64,000 nucleotides of DNA, from assembly GCF_959029255.1 (NCBI RefSeq), contig NZ_CAUFUE010000021.1, positions 29,884 to 93,883 of the forward strand, read 5' to 3'. This document shows, in pieces, positions 51,620 through 60,782 of the stretch; position 1 is the stretch's first letter; every line of letters begins with the position of its first letter. The translations under genes and the position numbers were made by a program. The notes beneath the pieces were generated by a model. It saw nothing but the letters and a program-made list of their open reading frames with translations, made no database searches and was not told where the DNA came from. The stretch comes from an uncultured Bacteroides sp. (lineage in GTDB: Bacteria; Bacteroidota; Bacteroidia; Bacteroidales; Bacteroidaceae).

Positions 51620-52457
51620 CCAGTGAAATGCGTTGCACCGTCACTTCTTCGTTGAGGAATGTGGAAGCCGATTCTATGAACTTCTCTTCCGCTTCTGTGG
51701 TATAATAGGCACAGCTACCGCCCTTGGTACATTTGGCGTCTATCTCGGGATGACGCCGGAAATAGTCTTTCAGGCTTTCCGCCACCAGCTCACCTTGGGT
51801 CACGGTAGTGATGTGGGGCGGCATATAGTTCTTTATCTTGGGCAGCAGCAGGGGATAGTGCGTGCAACCGAGGATGACGGTATCTATCTCCCGGTCTTTG
51901 GCTAGAAGTTCGTCGATGTATTTCCGGATAAAGTAGTCCGTCCCTTCGCCTTGCGCTTCGTTGTTCTCTACGAGCGGCACCCATAGCGGACAGGCTTCTC
52001 CCGCCACGTGCACATCGGGGAAGAGTTTACGTACTTCCAATGGATAGGATTCCGACTTGATGGTACCTGCCGTGGCAAGTACTCCTACATGGCGGCTGCG
52101 GGTGATGCCGCCAATGCTCTCTACCGTGGGACGAATGACACCCAATACACGACGTGCGGGGTCCAGCTGCGGAAGGTCGTTAATCTGTATGCTGCGCAGC
52201 GCTTTGGCGGATGCCGTGTTGCATGCCAGGATGACGAGGTGGCAACCCATCTCGAACAACTTGGTGACCGCCTGCAAGGTAAACTCGTAGACAATGTCGA
52301 ACGAACGCGTCCCGTAAGGAGAACGGGCATTATCTCCTAAATACATGTAATCGTATTCGGGCAATGCTTCCCGTATCTTGCTCAGGATGGTAAGCCCACC
52401 GTAGCCGGAATCGAATACTCCGATGGGGCCGGGGATAGAGGGTAACTCATGTTTCAT
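51609..52457 (-). CDS. murI: Glutamate racemase
   Basis: A 282-residue enzyme that makes D-glutamate for peptidoglycan. GVFDSGYGGLTIL carries the first catalytic-site Asp/Ser, ACNTASAKAL the first catalytic Cys, and LGCTHYPLL the second catalytic Cys, in the usual order. The ATG at 52457 (MKHELPSIPG) is preferred over an in-frame TTG at 52466. A perfect -7 element and an upstream terminator show that it is transcribed separately from the skp-bamA genes. Confidence 0.95.
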   Translation of the reverse strand: MKHELPSIPGPIGVFDSGYGGLTILSKIREALPEYDYMYLGDNARSPYGTRSFDIVYEFTLQAVTKLFEMGCHLVILACNTASAKALRSIQINDLPQLDPARRVLGVIRPTVESIGGITRSRHVGVLATAGTIKSESYPLEVRKLFPDVHVAGEACPLWVPLVENNEAQGEGTDYFIRKYIDELLAKDREIDTVILGCTHYPLLLPKIKNYMPPHITTVTQGELVAESLKDYFRRHPEIDAKCTKGGSCAYYTTEAEEKFIESASTFLNEEVTVQRISLEKQ

Positions 52458-52482
52458 ACTTTTCAACCATTAAGTATCCATG

Positions 52483-52490
52483 CAAAGATA
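52483..52490 (-). promoter_or_regulatory. Candidate -7 element of murI
   Basis: CAAAGATA on the plus strand reads TATCTTTG, a perfect match, 26 bases from the preferred ATG. No good -33 is visible. Confidence 0.5.
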
Positions 52491-52512
52491 GCGTAATTTA
52501 GAATAATATAAA

Positions 52513-52548
52513 TAGAAAGGCGCAAGCAAATCTGCCTGCGCCTTTCTA
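52513..52548 (-). terminator. Terminator of the uppS-bamA-skp run
   Basis: TAGAAAGGCGCA (52513-52524) pairs perfectly with TGCGCCTTTCTA (52537-52548). The T-rich sequence that follows on the minus strand fits an intrinsic terminator after the skp gene ending at 52568. Confidence 0.85.
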
Positions 52549-52567
52549 TTTTATGGTTCGGGGTTGA

Positions 52568-53074
52568 TTACTTGATACCCAATTGTGTCTTTACTTTAGC
52601 TGTCACGTCCACGCTTTGCGCACCTACGAAAGGTATCGGAGTGCGTGCCAGGTCGAAGATATAGACAACGCCTTCGGTCTTACCTACAGCCTGAATAGCT
52701 TCGTCCAGTTTCTTGTAGATAGGAGCCATTGCATCTTGCTGTGCTTTTTGCATGCTTTGGTAAGCTTCTTGCTGGAATTGTTCCTGGCGTTGTGCCATGT
52801 CCTGCAATTCTTTCTGACGTCTTTCGGCTATGTTTTTGGGCAGAGAGTCTGCTTCTGCCAGAAATTCCTGGTACTTCTTGTTGAATTCTTCTTGAGTGCG
52901 TTGCATCTCCTGCTGATACTTCTGCGACATAGCTTCCAAGTCGGCTTGGGCTTTGGTGTATTCAGGCATTACAACGATAACTTCCTGAGAATTCATGTGG
53001 GCAAATTTGTTCTGAGCCATTGCTCCCAGCGGGAGTACGAACAAAACTACGAATAGTGCGATTTTTTTAAGCAT
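52568..53074 (-). CDS. OmpH/Skp-family periplasmic chaperone (second copy)
   Basis: A 168-residue protein with a signal peptide (residues 1-20, ending GAMAQ) and a long helical, Gln/Glu-rich coiled-coil body (about 40-120). The C-terminal beta part is VVYIFDLARTPIPF. Skp trimers hold unfolded outer-membrane proteins on their way to BAM. This is the downstream one of two tandem skp genes after bamA. A minus-strand TACATTTG (53122-53115) may give it some separate expression. Confidence 0.92.
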   Translation of the reverse strand: MLKKIALFVVLFVLPLGAMAQNKFAHMNSQEVIVVMPEYTKAQADLEAMSQKYQQEMQRTQEEFNKKYQEFLAEADSLPKNIAERRQKELQDMAQRQEQFQQEAYQSMQKAQQDAMAPIYKKLDEAIQAVGKTEGVVYIFDLARTPIPFVGAQSVDVTAKVKTQLGIK

Positions 53075-53127
53075 AATGTTTATTATTTATTTGAATGATT
53101 TATTAGTTACGTGGCAAATGTATGAAA

Positions 53128-53643
53128 TTAATTTGAATATCCTAATCTGGAAAGCACTTCATTGCTGATGTCGATACTTGGAGAAGCGAAAATGATGCTT
53201 GAGGCGGATGCGCGGTCTACGACTACGGCATATCCTTTTTGAGTGGCGATTTCTTTTACAGCTTCGTATATCTCATCTTGGATGGGCTGCATCAAGGCTT
53301 CACGCTTCTTGTACAATTCACCTTCCGGACCGAAGTATTTGCGCTTCAATTCAGCGGTGGATTTCTCTTTAGCGATGATTTCTTCTTCTTTCTTTGCCTT
53401 TTGCGCCTCGGAAAGAGTCTTTGCTGCCGACTGGTAGTTTTCAAACATCGTCTTTGCTTCCTGTGCAGACTTCTCTACTTCGGCCTGCCATTGCTTGGTG
53501 GCTTGGCTCAATTGGTTGTTGGCATTCTGGTAGGCAGGGATATTTTTCAAGATATATTCCGTGTCAATCAGGGCGAACTTCTGCGCACTGGCTGTCATAC
53601 CTACGGCAAACAGCAGAAACATAAATAAAATACTCTTTCTCAT
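53128..53643 (-). CDS. skp: OmpH/Skp-family periplasmic chaperone (first copy)
   Basis: A 171-residue Skp homologue. The signal peptide (residues 1-20, ending MTASAQ) is followed by KFALIDTEYILKNIPAYQ, the standard first strand of the family, then a coiled-coil arm (about 40-110) and the C-terminal YAVVVDRASASSIIF. It lies 24 bases downstream of bamA and upstream of the second copy. Tandem skp genes after bamA are usual in Bacteroidetes, and the copies differ enough to suggest separate clients. Confidence 0.93.
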   Translation of the reverse strand: MRKSILFMFLLFAVGMTASAQKFALIDTEYILKNIPAYQNANNQLSQATKQWQAEVEKSAQEAKTMFENYQSAAKTLSEAQKAKKEEEIIAKEKSTAELKRKYFGPEGELYKKREALMQPIQDEIYEAVKEIATQKGYAVVVDRASASSIIFASPSIDISNEVLSRLGYSN

Positions 53644-53667
53644 AACGTCTTGTTTTAGTTAAACAAA

Positions 53668-56307
53668 TTAGAATTCTTGTCCTAAGATGAAGTGGAACTG
53701 GCTGCCACCATATTGCTTAGAACCAAATACTTTGTCGAAACCGTAAGCCCAGTCAATACCCATCATACCAATCATCGGGAGGAAGATGCGGACACCGACA
53801 CCGGCGGAACGTTTCAAGTCAAACGGGTTGAACTTGTTTACGTCTTGCCAAGCGTTACCGGCTTCAACAAAACCTAACGCATAAATACTGGTACTTGTTT
53901 CCAGCATAAGCGGATATCTTAATTCCAGTCCGAGACGGGTATAGGCATAACCTTCATATCCGTACGGTGTCAAAGAGCTGTTTTCGTAACCACGGAGAGC
54001 AACGCTTTCGGTCGCGTAGCTGGAGTAACCGGTCATACCGTCACCACCTACGTCGAAGGTTTCAAACGGAGACTTTTTATATTTGTTGTAGTGTCCCAGC
54101 AAACCGAATTCCACACGTCCCATCAATACCGGAGTACGTTTTACACTGACAGGGTCCATCAACGGGATGTATACTTTGGATTTGAACTTCCACTTGTGAT
54201 ATTCAATCCATTTGTGCATCTTGTTCATGTCGTCCTGATTGCTGGTGCTGTATTTGCTGTAGTCCGTACCGTCGAACAATGAGTAAGGCGGCGTCAACTG
54301 TGCAGAAAGTGAGAACTCTGAACCTTGGCGCGGATAAATCGGGTTGTCGATAGAGCTACGAGACAAAGTCAGGTTGATGCTCAGATTGTTACACTTACCG
54401 TTGGTCACGGGGAAGTATTGCCAATCGCTCAGGATGTAACGTTGGTAAGACAACTCGGCTGTGAACTGGAAATAGTCATCCGGCCATTTCAAACGCTTAC
54501 CGAACATTACGGCCAATCCCCACATCTGGATCGATTTATCGGGATCATAATAGTTTTCGTAATTGTTGTAGTTGCCATAGTTGTACATTCCGTAACCATA
54601 CATGCCGCTATAATAGCTGTTATAGTAGTTGTTCATGTAGGCGGAGTTGTAGTAACGGCTACTGATGTCTGTCTGGCGAGAATAAAATGCCGATACGGAG
54701 AAGGCATTCGGACGCTTGCCGCCAAACCACGGGTCGTAGAACGAAACGCTGTATGACTGGTAGTATTTGGCATTGGTCTGTCCGCTGATGGTCAATGTCT
54801 GGCCGTCGCCCTGCGGCAGGATGCCACGGTAGTTCTCACCGGGATGCAACAAGTTGGCTACGGAGAAGTTGGTGAACTTCAAACTCAATTTACCGATGAT
54901 ACCCGTCTGTCCCCAACCGGCGGAGAACTCTACCTGGTCGTTGGCTTTGGATACAAGGTCGTAACCTATATCAACCGTACCGTCTTCCGGTCTCGGCTGG
55001 ATGTCCGGCTTGATTTGTTCGGGGTCGAAGTGTCCCATCTGCTGGATTTCACGCATGGAACGCATCAGGTCTTCACGGCTGAACAACTCTCCCGGACGGG
55101 TGCGGAGTTCACGGCGAACCACGTTTTCATACAGACGGTCGTTGCCGTTGATGCTGACTTTGTTGATGGTAGCCTGACGGCCTTCATAGATACGCATTTC
55201 CAAGTCGATGGAGTCGCCCACGATGTTCACTTCCACCGGTTCGAGCGAGTAGAACAAATAACCGTTGTTGTAATAGAGGTTGCCGATGGCGTCCTCATCC
55301 GTAGAAGTACGTTCTTCCAATAACTTCTGGTTGTAAACGTCTCCCTTCTTCATGCGCAGCAAGAAGTTCAACTGCTCCGAAGGATAGAGGGTGTTACCTA
55401 CCCACGTCACGTTGCGGAGGTAGTATTTCTGTCCTTCATCGATTTTCATGTAGATGTCTACCGTGCGGTCATCGTAGGGCTTGATACTGTCTTCCACAAT
55501 CAAGGCGTCACGATAACCCAGTTCGTTATATTTGTCGATAATCAACTGCTTGTCGGCATCGAAGTTTTCTTCTACGAACTTCTTGGTACGGAACAGGTTG
55601 AGCAACTTGCCCTTTTCGTTCGTTTTCTTCATCACACGCTTCAATTTCTTGGTGGCGATGGCTTCGTTTCCTTCAATGGTGATTTTATGTACTTTTACTT
55701 TCTCCTTCTTGTCGATATCAATGTCTACGAGAACCTGATTATCATTGTTGGGGTCATCCCTTTGGGTAATGATGATATCCGCGTTCTTGAAACCTTTGTC
55801 ATCGAAGTAACGCTTGATTAAGGTCTTGGCGCGGTCAATCAGGTTGGGGGTGATTTGGTTACCCTTTATCAAACCTACCCTGGCTTCCAAGTCTTCACGC
55901 TCGGACTTCTTCACGCCGTGGTAGCGGATATCGGAAACACGGGGACGCATTGTCAGATGGATAGTCAACCAGATTTTGTCACCTTCAATCTTGTCGGCAG
56001 TGATTTGAACGTCGGAGAACAAACCATGGCGCCAATAACGCTTACAGGCTTGGGTAATTTCATCACCCGGTACTGTGATAGTCTGCCCCTTGGACAGTCC
56101 GGACAGGCCGATAATCACATAATCTTCATAGTTCTTGGCTCCTTCGACTTTAATATCCGCGATTTCATACTTTTTGGGCGTTCCCGAATATAGAATAACC
56201 GGTTTCTCGGCTTCATCGATATTGCTTGTGTCTTGTGCCACGCTGGGCAATGCACAGCAGAAGAGGCAGATAAATGTTACGAGTATGGAGAAAATACGAT
56301 AATGCAT
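53668..56307 (-). CDS. bamA: Outer-membrane protein assembly factor BamA
   Basis: An 879-residue Omp85 protein. The signal peptide (about residues 1-24) is followed by an extension with KKYEIADIKVEGAKNY, about five POTRA domains (to near residue 430) and a 16-strand barrel. The substrate-folding loop motif appears as VALRGYEN near residue 779, and the last strand ends QFHFILGQEF. A Tyr/Asn-rich loop (near 553-582) is unusual and probably surface-exposed. It inserts beta-barrel proteins into the outer membrane. It lies between uppS and the skp genes, and the start is preceded by a 7-bp-period repeat. Confidence 0.96.
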   Translation of the reverse strand: MHYRIFSILVTFICLFCCALPSVAQDTSNIDEAEKPVILYSGTPKKYEIADIKVEGAKNYEDYVIIGLSGLSKGQTITVPGDEITQACKRYWRHGLFSDVQITADKIEGDKIWLTIHLTMRPRVSDIRYHGVKKSEREDLEARVGLIKGNQITPNLIDRAKTLIKRYFDDKGFKNADIIITQRDDPNNDNQVLVDIDIDKKEKVKVHKITIEGNEAIATKKLKRVMKKTNEKGKLLNLFRTKKFVEENFDADKQLIIDKYNELGYRDALIVEDSIKPYDDRTVDIYMKIDEGQKYYLRNVTWVGNTLYPSEQLNFLLRMKKGDVYNQKLLEERTSTDEDAIGNLYYNNGYLFYSLEPVEVNIVGDSIDLEMRIYEGRQATINKVSINGNDRLYENVVRRELRTRPGELFSREDLMRSMREIQQMGHFDPEQIKPDIQPRPEDGTVDIGYDLVSKANDQVEFSAGWGQTGIIGKLSLKFTNFSVANLLHPGENYRGILPQGDGQTLTISGQTNAKYYQSYSVSFYDPWFGGKRPNAFSVSAFYSRQTDISSRYYNSAYMNNYYNSYYSGMYGYGMYNYGNYNNYENYYDPDKSIQMWGLAVMFGKRLKWPDDYFQFTAELSYQRYILSDWQYFPVTNGKCNNLSINLTLSRSSIDNPIYPRQGSEFSLSAQLTPPYSLFDGTDYSKYSTSNQDDMNKMHKWIEYHKWKFKSKVYIPLMDPVSVKRTPVLMGRVEFGLLGHYNKYKKSPFETFDVGGDGMTGYSSYATESVALRGYENSSLTPYGYEGYAYTRLGLELRYPLMLETSTSIYALGFVEAGNAWQDVNKFNPFDLKRSAGVGVRIFLPMIGMMGIDWAYGFDKVFGSKQYGGSQFHFILGQEF

Positions 56308-56310
56308 CTT

Positions 56311-56348
56311 TGTTATTTACTATTTTACAATTTACGATTTACTATTTA
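56311..56348 (-). repeat. 7-bp-period repeat upstream of bamA
   Basis: On the minus strand, words of type AATAGTAA / ATCGTAA / ATTGTAA step by about 7 bases and end just before the bamA ATG at 56307. Same family and position as at 10.6, 18.7, 38.1 and 43.8 kb. Confidence 0.6.
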
Positions 56349-56368
56349 TATGGGTCGCTGTCTTTATC

Positions 56369-57103
56369 CTATTTGATTTGTTCGCTGGTTTTGCCGAATC
56401 TGCGTTCACGTCTCTGATAATCGAGAATCGCTTTCCGGAGCTCTTCTTCATGGAAATCAGGCCAGTAGGTGTCGCAGAAGTAAAGCTCTGAATAGGCGCA
56501 TTGCCAAAGCAGGTAATTACTCAGGCGAATTTCACCGCCCGTGCGTATCAATAAGTCCGGGTCGGGCATGAAATTTGTTGTAAGATGTTGCGAAACCAGT
56601 TTGCAGTCAATCTGTTCCGGTTGCAACTCTCCTTTCTGCACCAATGTCGCGATTTGCCGTGCGGCTTCTGTCATCTCCCAACGAGAGGAGTAACTGAGTG
56701 CCAGTACCAGGCACATCCCTGTGTTTACGGATGTATGCTCTACGCAGGCTTGCAACCTTGCTTGTACGTTGGCGGGCAATTTGTCTATATCACCGATTAT
56801 GCGGAAACTGATATTGTTCTTCATAAACGTTTCTTCCTCGATGGAGTCGAAGAGTAGCGCCATCAATGCTGCCACTTCTTCCGACGGGCGGTTCCAGTTT
56901 TCGGTAGAAAACGTGTATAAAGTCAGATACTTGATGCCCAGCTTGGCCGCTTCTTCAGCAATGATATGCACAGTCTCGGCACCGGCCTGATGTCCATAGC
57001 TACGCTCATGTCCGCGTTGCTTCGCCCATCGTCCGTTGCCGTCCATGATAATCGCCACATGTTGGGGAATCCGGCTTAAATCGATTTGTTCTGTATCTAA
57101 CAT
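56369..57103 (-). CDS. uppS: Undecaprenyl/isoprenyl diphosphate synthase
   Basis: A 244-residue cis-prenyltransferase that makes the C55 lipid carrier for wall and glycan synthesis. The start HVAIIMDGNGRWAKQRG (near residues 15-31) holds the catalytic Asp. YLTLYTFSTENWNRP lies near 75, and the C-terminal DLLIRTGGEIRLSNYLLWQ near 187 is complete. It is the first gene of the uppS-bamA-skp-skp run, an order often seen in Bacteroidetes. Confidence 0.96.
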   Translation of the reverse strand: MLDTEQIDLSRIPQHVAIIMDGNGRWAKQRGHERSYGHQAGAETVHIIAEEAAKLGIKYLTLYTFSTENWNRPSEEVAALMALLFDSIEEETFMKNNISFRIIGDIDKLPANVQARLQACVEHTSVNTGMCLVLALSYSSRWEMTEAARQIATLVQKGELQPEQIDCKLVSQHLTTNFMPDPDLLIRTGGEIRLSNYLLWQCAYSELYFCDTYWPDFHEEELRKAILDYQRRERRFGKTSEQIK

Positions 57104-57177
57104 CTTTTTATACTTACACTTCTGAATGAATGTTGTCTGCTACTTTCACCTTATTATATATGATGCGAAAAAATAAC

Positions 57178-58533
57178 TTATTGTATTGCGAAGCCTAATC
57201 TGTTAAGACGGCCACGCCAAACGGCATTTGCCTTTGAATCACCGCCAAATATCACCCAAATATAATTTTGGTTGTCGATAGCTATGGAATAGGGAGCCGT
57301 TATCTTTTCAAAATCTTCCGGGAGCAAGAACTTCCTTTCAGTCTTATACCAAGCGATACCGGTAACAGAAGAATAGATGGCGTCGAGCTTATCGGCTTCT
57401 TTACTACCGAAGATATAGAATTTACCACCATAATGCATGCCTACGGGGTTGGGCATTGCTGGACAATAGGCATCGTAGGCTGTCGATGACATGTCTGTCC
57501 AATTATCTCCCTCCATATAGAACCAGGGAGCCGTAAGCTTGGCATCTGCACTTGTAGAGCCTACTACCATTACTTGTGGCAAGCTGTTGGAGGTTTCAAA
57601 TTGTGTGGAGTATATGTTCTTTCTTGGGAAATCTTTGGGAATTTCGGTCAATGCGATGGCGTTTTCGTCATTTTTATTCCAGTTCTCGCCGTCATTGCTG
57701 GTACAGAAGTATCCTTCCGACGTTATACCGGTGAGCGTACCCCTGAGTCCGGCGATTAACGCTTCAATGTTGCTTCCTAAAGTTACAACTTCCGACCATA
57801 TCTCTCCATCCGCAGACCTGTATACCTTTTTACTTCCGGTAACGATATAAAGTATCTGGCCGATTTCATTTGTCAGGCTGCCTGTCTTAGGCTTGAAGTT
57901 GACCACGGATTCAGGGTCGGCATCCGTTGGGTAGCCGGTAAGGCTTACGGGTTGCCATCCGTACTTGCCGGCTTCGGTAGAGGTCTTATAAGCTTGGTTG
58001 GTACTGGTATATATCCATAAGTCATTATTCAGGACAACGGCTCTTTGTTTACCTGCGAAACTGTTTGGGGAATATACGTCCATTTCTTTCCATACCAATG
58101 AATCGGGGTCCTGGTTATGTCTGTTGATTTGCACTGTGTATTCACGATATGTGCCGTCCGGCGCATGCACTTTGAACTTCATTCCCTCTTGTGTGTTTAC
58201 AATAGGAGTGAAGTCTACGGAGTCTTTTGTATAATCGAAGATGGTATCGTTGATGCCGGCGGTGACCCATCCACTGACGGTGAACGTGTCAATCAGTATG
58301 TGATTGATGATAGTATCGGCTCCCACGGGTAAGGAGTCGCGGTTATAAATCACTCTTCTAAGCTGGTCTATAGTGAATGTGTAATGCTTTCCATAGATGG
58401 TGTCGAGGCCAAAAGCATGCACGGTTGCATCAGAGCTTAATTCGTATGTGTTATCGTCAGAGTCAAGGCATGAGCTTACGGCAAACGATACAAACAGAAA
58501 ACTCACGATTACAGATAAAAACTTTATTCTCAT
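57178..58533 (-). CDS. Lipoprotein with beta-propeller-like repeats (DUF6242-like)
   Basis: A 451-residue lipoprotein. The lipobox is SSC with Cys22, then LDSDDNTYELSSDATVHAF. An N-terminal cadherin- or PKD-like segment (about 30-150) ends in EYTVQINRHNQDPDS. The rest has repeats with Trp/Tyr and SxDGExW-type turns (RSADGEIWSEV, CTSNDGENWNKN, YSSVTGIAWYKT), typical of BNR/sialidase-like propellers. The overall layout resembles the DUF6242 family of Bacteroides, stated with caution. Function unknown, probably binding at the cell surface. It lies between uppS and ribD, all on the minus strand. Confidence 0.7.
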   Translation of the reverse strand: MRIKFLSVIVSFLFVSFAVSSCLDSDDNTYELSSDATVHAFGLDTIYGKHYTFTIDQLRRVIYNRDSLPVGADTIINHILIDTFTVSGWVTAGINDTIFDYTKDSVDFTPIVNTQEGMKFKVHAPDGTYREYTVQINRHNQDPDSLVWKEMDVYSPNSFAGKQRAVVLNNDLWIYTSTNQAYKTSTEAGKYGWQPVSLTGYPTDADPESVVNFKPKTGSLTNEIGQILYIVTGSKKVYRSADGEIWSEVVTLGSNIEALIAGLRGTLTGITSEGYFCTSNDGENWNKNDENAIALTEIPKDFPRKNIYSTQFETSNSLPQVMVVGSTSADAKLTAPWFYMEGDNWTDMSSTAYDAYCPAMPNPVGMHYGGKFYIFGSKEADKLDAIYSSVTGIAWYKTERKFLLPEDFEKITAPYSIAIDNQNYIWVIFGGDSKANAVWRGRLNRLGFAIQ

Positions 58534-58669
58534 TTGAAAGTTAGTGTTTATTTACAAGTTGCAAAAATAGGAACATTTTTTTCTATAAACAGCTTTAAAG
58601 GGAAGTTTTATATAAAATTATAGATAATATGCCCGTTTTCCTCGATTAAAAGGCTGCGAAATAAGGCTG

Positions 58670-59719
58670 TTAGCCTAATCTTGCAACCGTGTAATGTCGA
58701 AAACTCCGGCCGAAAGATACTTCGGTATCATAAGGTATTTTATTGTTCATTTCAGGTGATTTAACACCGGAATGCAGTATTTGAGGGCATTCTTCAATGA
58801 AAACTTCATCCCATAAACCGGCATCGATAAATGATTGCAACAATGCGTTGCCGCCTTCCACGAGTAGGGATTGCAAGCCCCGCTCATAAAGCGTTTCCAT
58901 CATCTGGGGGAGTATGTCCCGGCCATAATCTATCGTGATGAAATCTACGTTGGGGCGCGATGCATGGTTGCCTTCTGTGAATACGATTGTAGGTACGCTC
59001 CCGTCGAACAGATGGAGTCCGGGAGATAACGCCGCTTTTCTGTCTAAAACAACGCGTACCGGATTGCGTCCGTACCATCGGCGTACGGTCAGTCCGGGAT
59101 TGTCCAGCCGGGCGGTGTTGGTGCCCACCATGATGGCGCTGTGTTCCGCCCGCCTTTTGTGTACCAGCATGGATGTCAGAGGGCTGGACAGTACAGTCGG
59201 GCTTCCGTCTTTTCTGCAAACATCGATGTAGCCATCTGCCGATTCCGCCCATTTTAAAGTGATATAGGGGCGATGCAGGGTGTGGAAGGTGATGAACCGG
59301 CGGATGAGACGGCGGCATTCTTCCTCCAGCACGCCGACTATGACCTCACGCCCCGCGTCCCTTAACTTCCGGATGCCTCGCCCTGCGACTTTGGAGAAAG
59401 GATCTTGGCAACCGATGACAATGCGTGGTATCTGCTTCTCTATGATAAGATCAGCACAGGGGGGCGTTTTTCCGTAATGGGAGCAGGGTTCCAGGCTGAC
59501 ATATATTGTGGAACGCTTCAATAAAGACGAATCCTTTACGGAGCGGATGGCGTTTACTTCCGCATGCGCTTCACCGCAACGTATATGGTATCCCTCGCCG
59601 ATGATTTTCCCGTCGCACACGATAACTGCACCCACCATAGGGTTGGGAGCCACGTTGCACAGCCCGTTTTGTGCCAATTGGATGCAGCGTTGCATGTATA
59701 TTTCTTCTTCACTCTTCAT
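58670..59719 (-). CDS. ribD: Bifunctional riboflavin biosynthesis deaminase/reductase
   Basis: A 349-residue two-domain enzyme. The N-terminal deaminase carries the zinc site HAEVNAI (near residue 50) and PCSHYGKTPPCADLI (near 77). The C-terminal HTP reductase domain starts at RPYITLKWAESADGYI (near 148) and contains LLVEGGNALLQSFI. It makes 5-amino-6-ribitylamino-uracil phosphate for riboflavin. No other rib gene is nearby. It is divergent from prmC, with an 11-bp repeat array between them. Confidence 0.95.
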   Translation of the reverse strand: MKSEEEIYMQRCIQLAQNGLCNVAPNPMVGAVIVCDGKIIGEGYHIRCGEAHAEVNAIRSVKDSSLLKRSTIYVSLEPCSHYGKTPPCADLIIEKQIPRIVIGCQDPFSKVAGRGIRKLRDAGREVIVGVLEEECRRLIRRFITFHTLHRPYITLKWAESADGYIDVCRKDGSPTVLSSPLTSMLVHKRRAEHSAIMVGTNTARLDNPGLTVRRWYGRNPVRVVLDRKAALSPGLHLFDGSVPTIVFTEGNHASRPNVDFITIDYGRDILPQMMETLYERGLQSLLVEGGNALLQSFIDAGLWDEVFIEECPQILHSGVKSPEMNNKIPYDTEVSFGRSFRHYTVARLG

Positions 59720-59776
59720 ATATTAGTTTTTTTATCGTTTCGTTCTCTTTTATTTCTACTTTCTACCTACCTTCTT

Positions 59777-59850
59777 CGTAGCAAGTCCAATGCAAGTCCA
59801 ATACAAGTCCAATCCCAAGCATTGGACTTGCTACGGAGAAGCATTGCGGA
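59777..59850. repeat. 11-bp-period inverted-repeat array between ribD and prmC
   Basis: AAGTCC recurs at 59783, 59794 and 59805, exactly 11 bases apart. The perfect 17-base pair 59777-59793 and 59819-59835 (CGTAGCAAGTCCAATGC and its complement) closes it. The word resembles the ATTGGACTTGGTACGG part of the 15.6-kb array, so the two may be related. Confidence 0.8.
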
Positions 59851-59917
59851 AACAGCATTTCAAATAAAGCTCATCTATATCTTTTATGTACTTGTGGCAT
59901 ATTTCGATACTTTTTGT

Positions 59918-59925
59918 TAATTTTG
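59918..59925 (+). promoter_or_regulatory. Candidate -7 element of prmC
   Basis: TAATTTTG fits TAnnTTTG, 20 bases before the ATG at 59946. A TTG at 59892 is slightly too far for an ideal -33. Confidence 0.5.
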
Positions 59926-59945
59926 CACGCCCAAAAGATGTTTCG

Positions 59946-60782
59946 ATGAATATAACCGCTCTAACCATCCGTCATGACCTGGAACAACGCTACTCTGCAA
60001 GAGAGGCGGCCGGTCTTGCCCGCATCATCTGCTGTGAGTTGCTGGGTCAGGACACGGTGGATTATTATCTGGGCAAAGATATTATTTTATCTTCAAAACA
60101 GGCGGATGAATTGGACGACATTATGCGGCGGCTGCACAATTTTGAACCGATACAATATGTACAAGGCGTTGCCCGTTTCCTGGGGCGCGAGTTCAAGGTG
60201 GCTCCCGGGGTGCTGATACCCCGCCCTGAGACGGAAGAACTGGTGGAGCTGATGCTGAAAGAAATTCCGGCGGACGCCCGCATACTGGATATCGGGACGG
60301 GAAGCGGTTGCATTGCAGTCTCCTTGTCAAAAGAGCTGCCCAGGGCGAAAGTCACGGCGTGGGATGTGTCGGAAAAGGCGCTTGGCGTGGCTCGTGAAAA
60401 CAATGCAGCTTTGCAGGGTGATGTCCGGTTTGTCTTACGTGATGTGCTTGACTGCCGGCCTTCGCCGGAGGAGTCTTACGATGTGATAGTGAGCAATCCT
60501 CCCTACGTGCTTGAACGGGAAAAACGTGAAATGGAACGGAATGTGCTGGATTGGGAACCTTCTTTGGCGTTATTTGTTCCAGATGCCGACCCGCTTCTTT
60601 TTTATCGCCGCATAGCGGAACTGGGCAGGACGCTGCTTGTTCCCGGTGGCCGGCTTTATTTTGAAATTAACCGTGCTTTCGGAGAAGAAACCGCCACGAT
60701 GTTGTGTGGACAGGGGTATATCAACCTCCGGATTTTAAAAGATATTTCCGGGAACGACCGGATTGTAATTGCAGAACGATGA
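59946..60782 (+). CDS. prmC: Peptide chain release factor N5-glutamine methyltransferase
   Basis: A 278-residue SAM-dependent enzyme that methylates the GGQ glutamine of release factors. The N-terminal helical domain is followed by the SAM site ILDIGTGSGCIAVSL (near residue 115) and the catalytic NPPY in VSNPPYVL (near 184). The ATG at 59946 (MNITALTIRH) is chosen; the longer upstream start overlaps the promoter. The stop overlaps the recX start (ATGA). Confidence 0.95.
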   Translation: MNITALTIRHDLEQRYSAREAAGLARIICCELLGQDTVDYYLGKDIILSSKQADELDDIMRRLHNFEPIQYVQGVARFLGREFKVAPGVLIPRPETEELVELMLKEIPADARILDIGTGSGCIAVSLSKELPRAKVTAWDVSEKALGVARENNAALQGDVRFVLRDVLDCRPSPEESYDVIVSNPPYVLEREKREMERNVLDWEPSLALFVPDADPLLFYRRIAELGRTLLVPGGRLYFEINRAFGEETATMLCGQGYINLRILKDISGNDRIVIAER

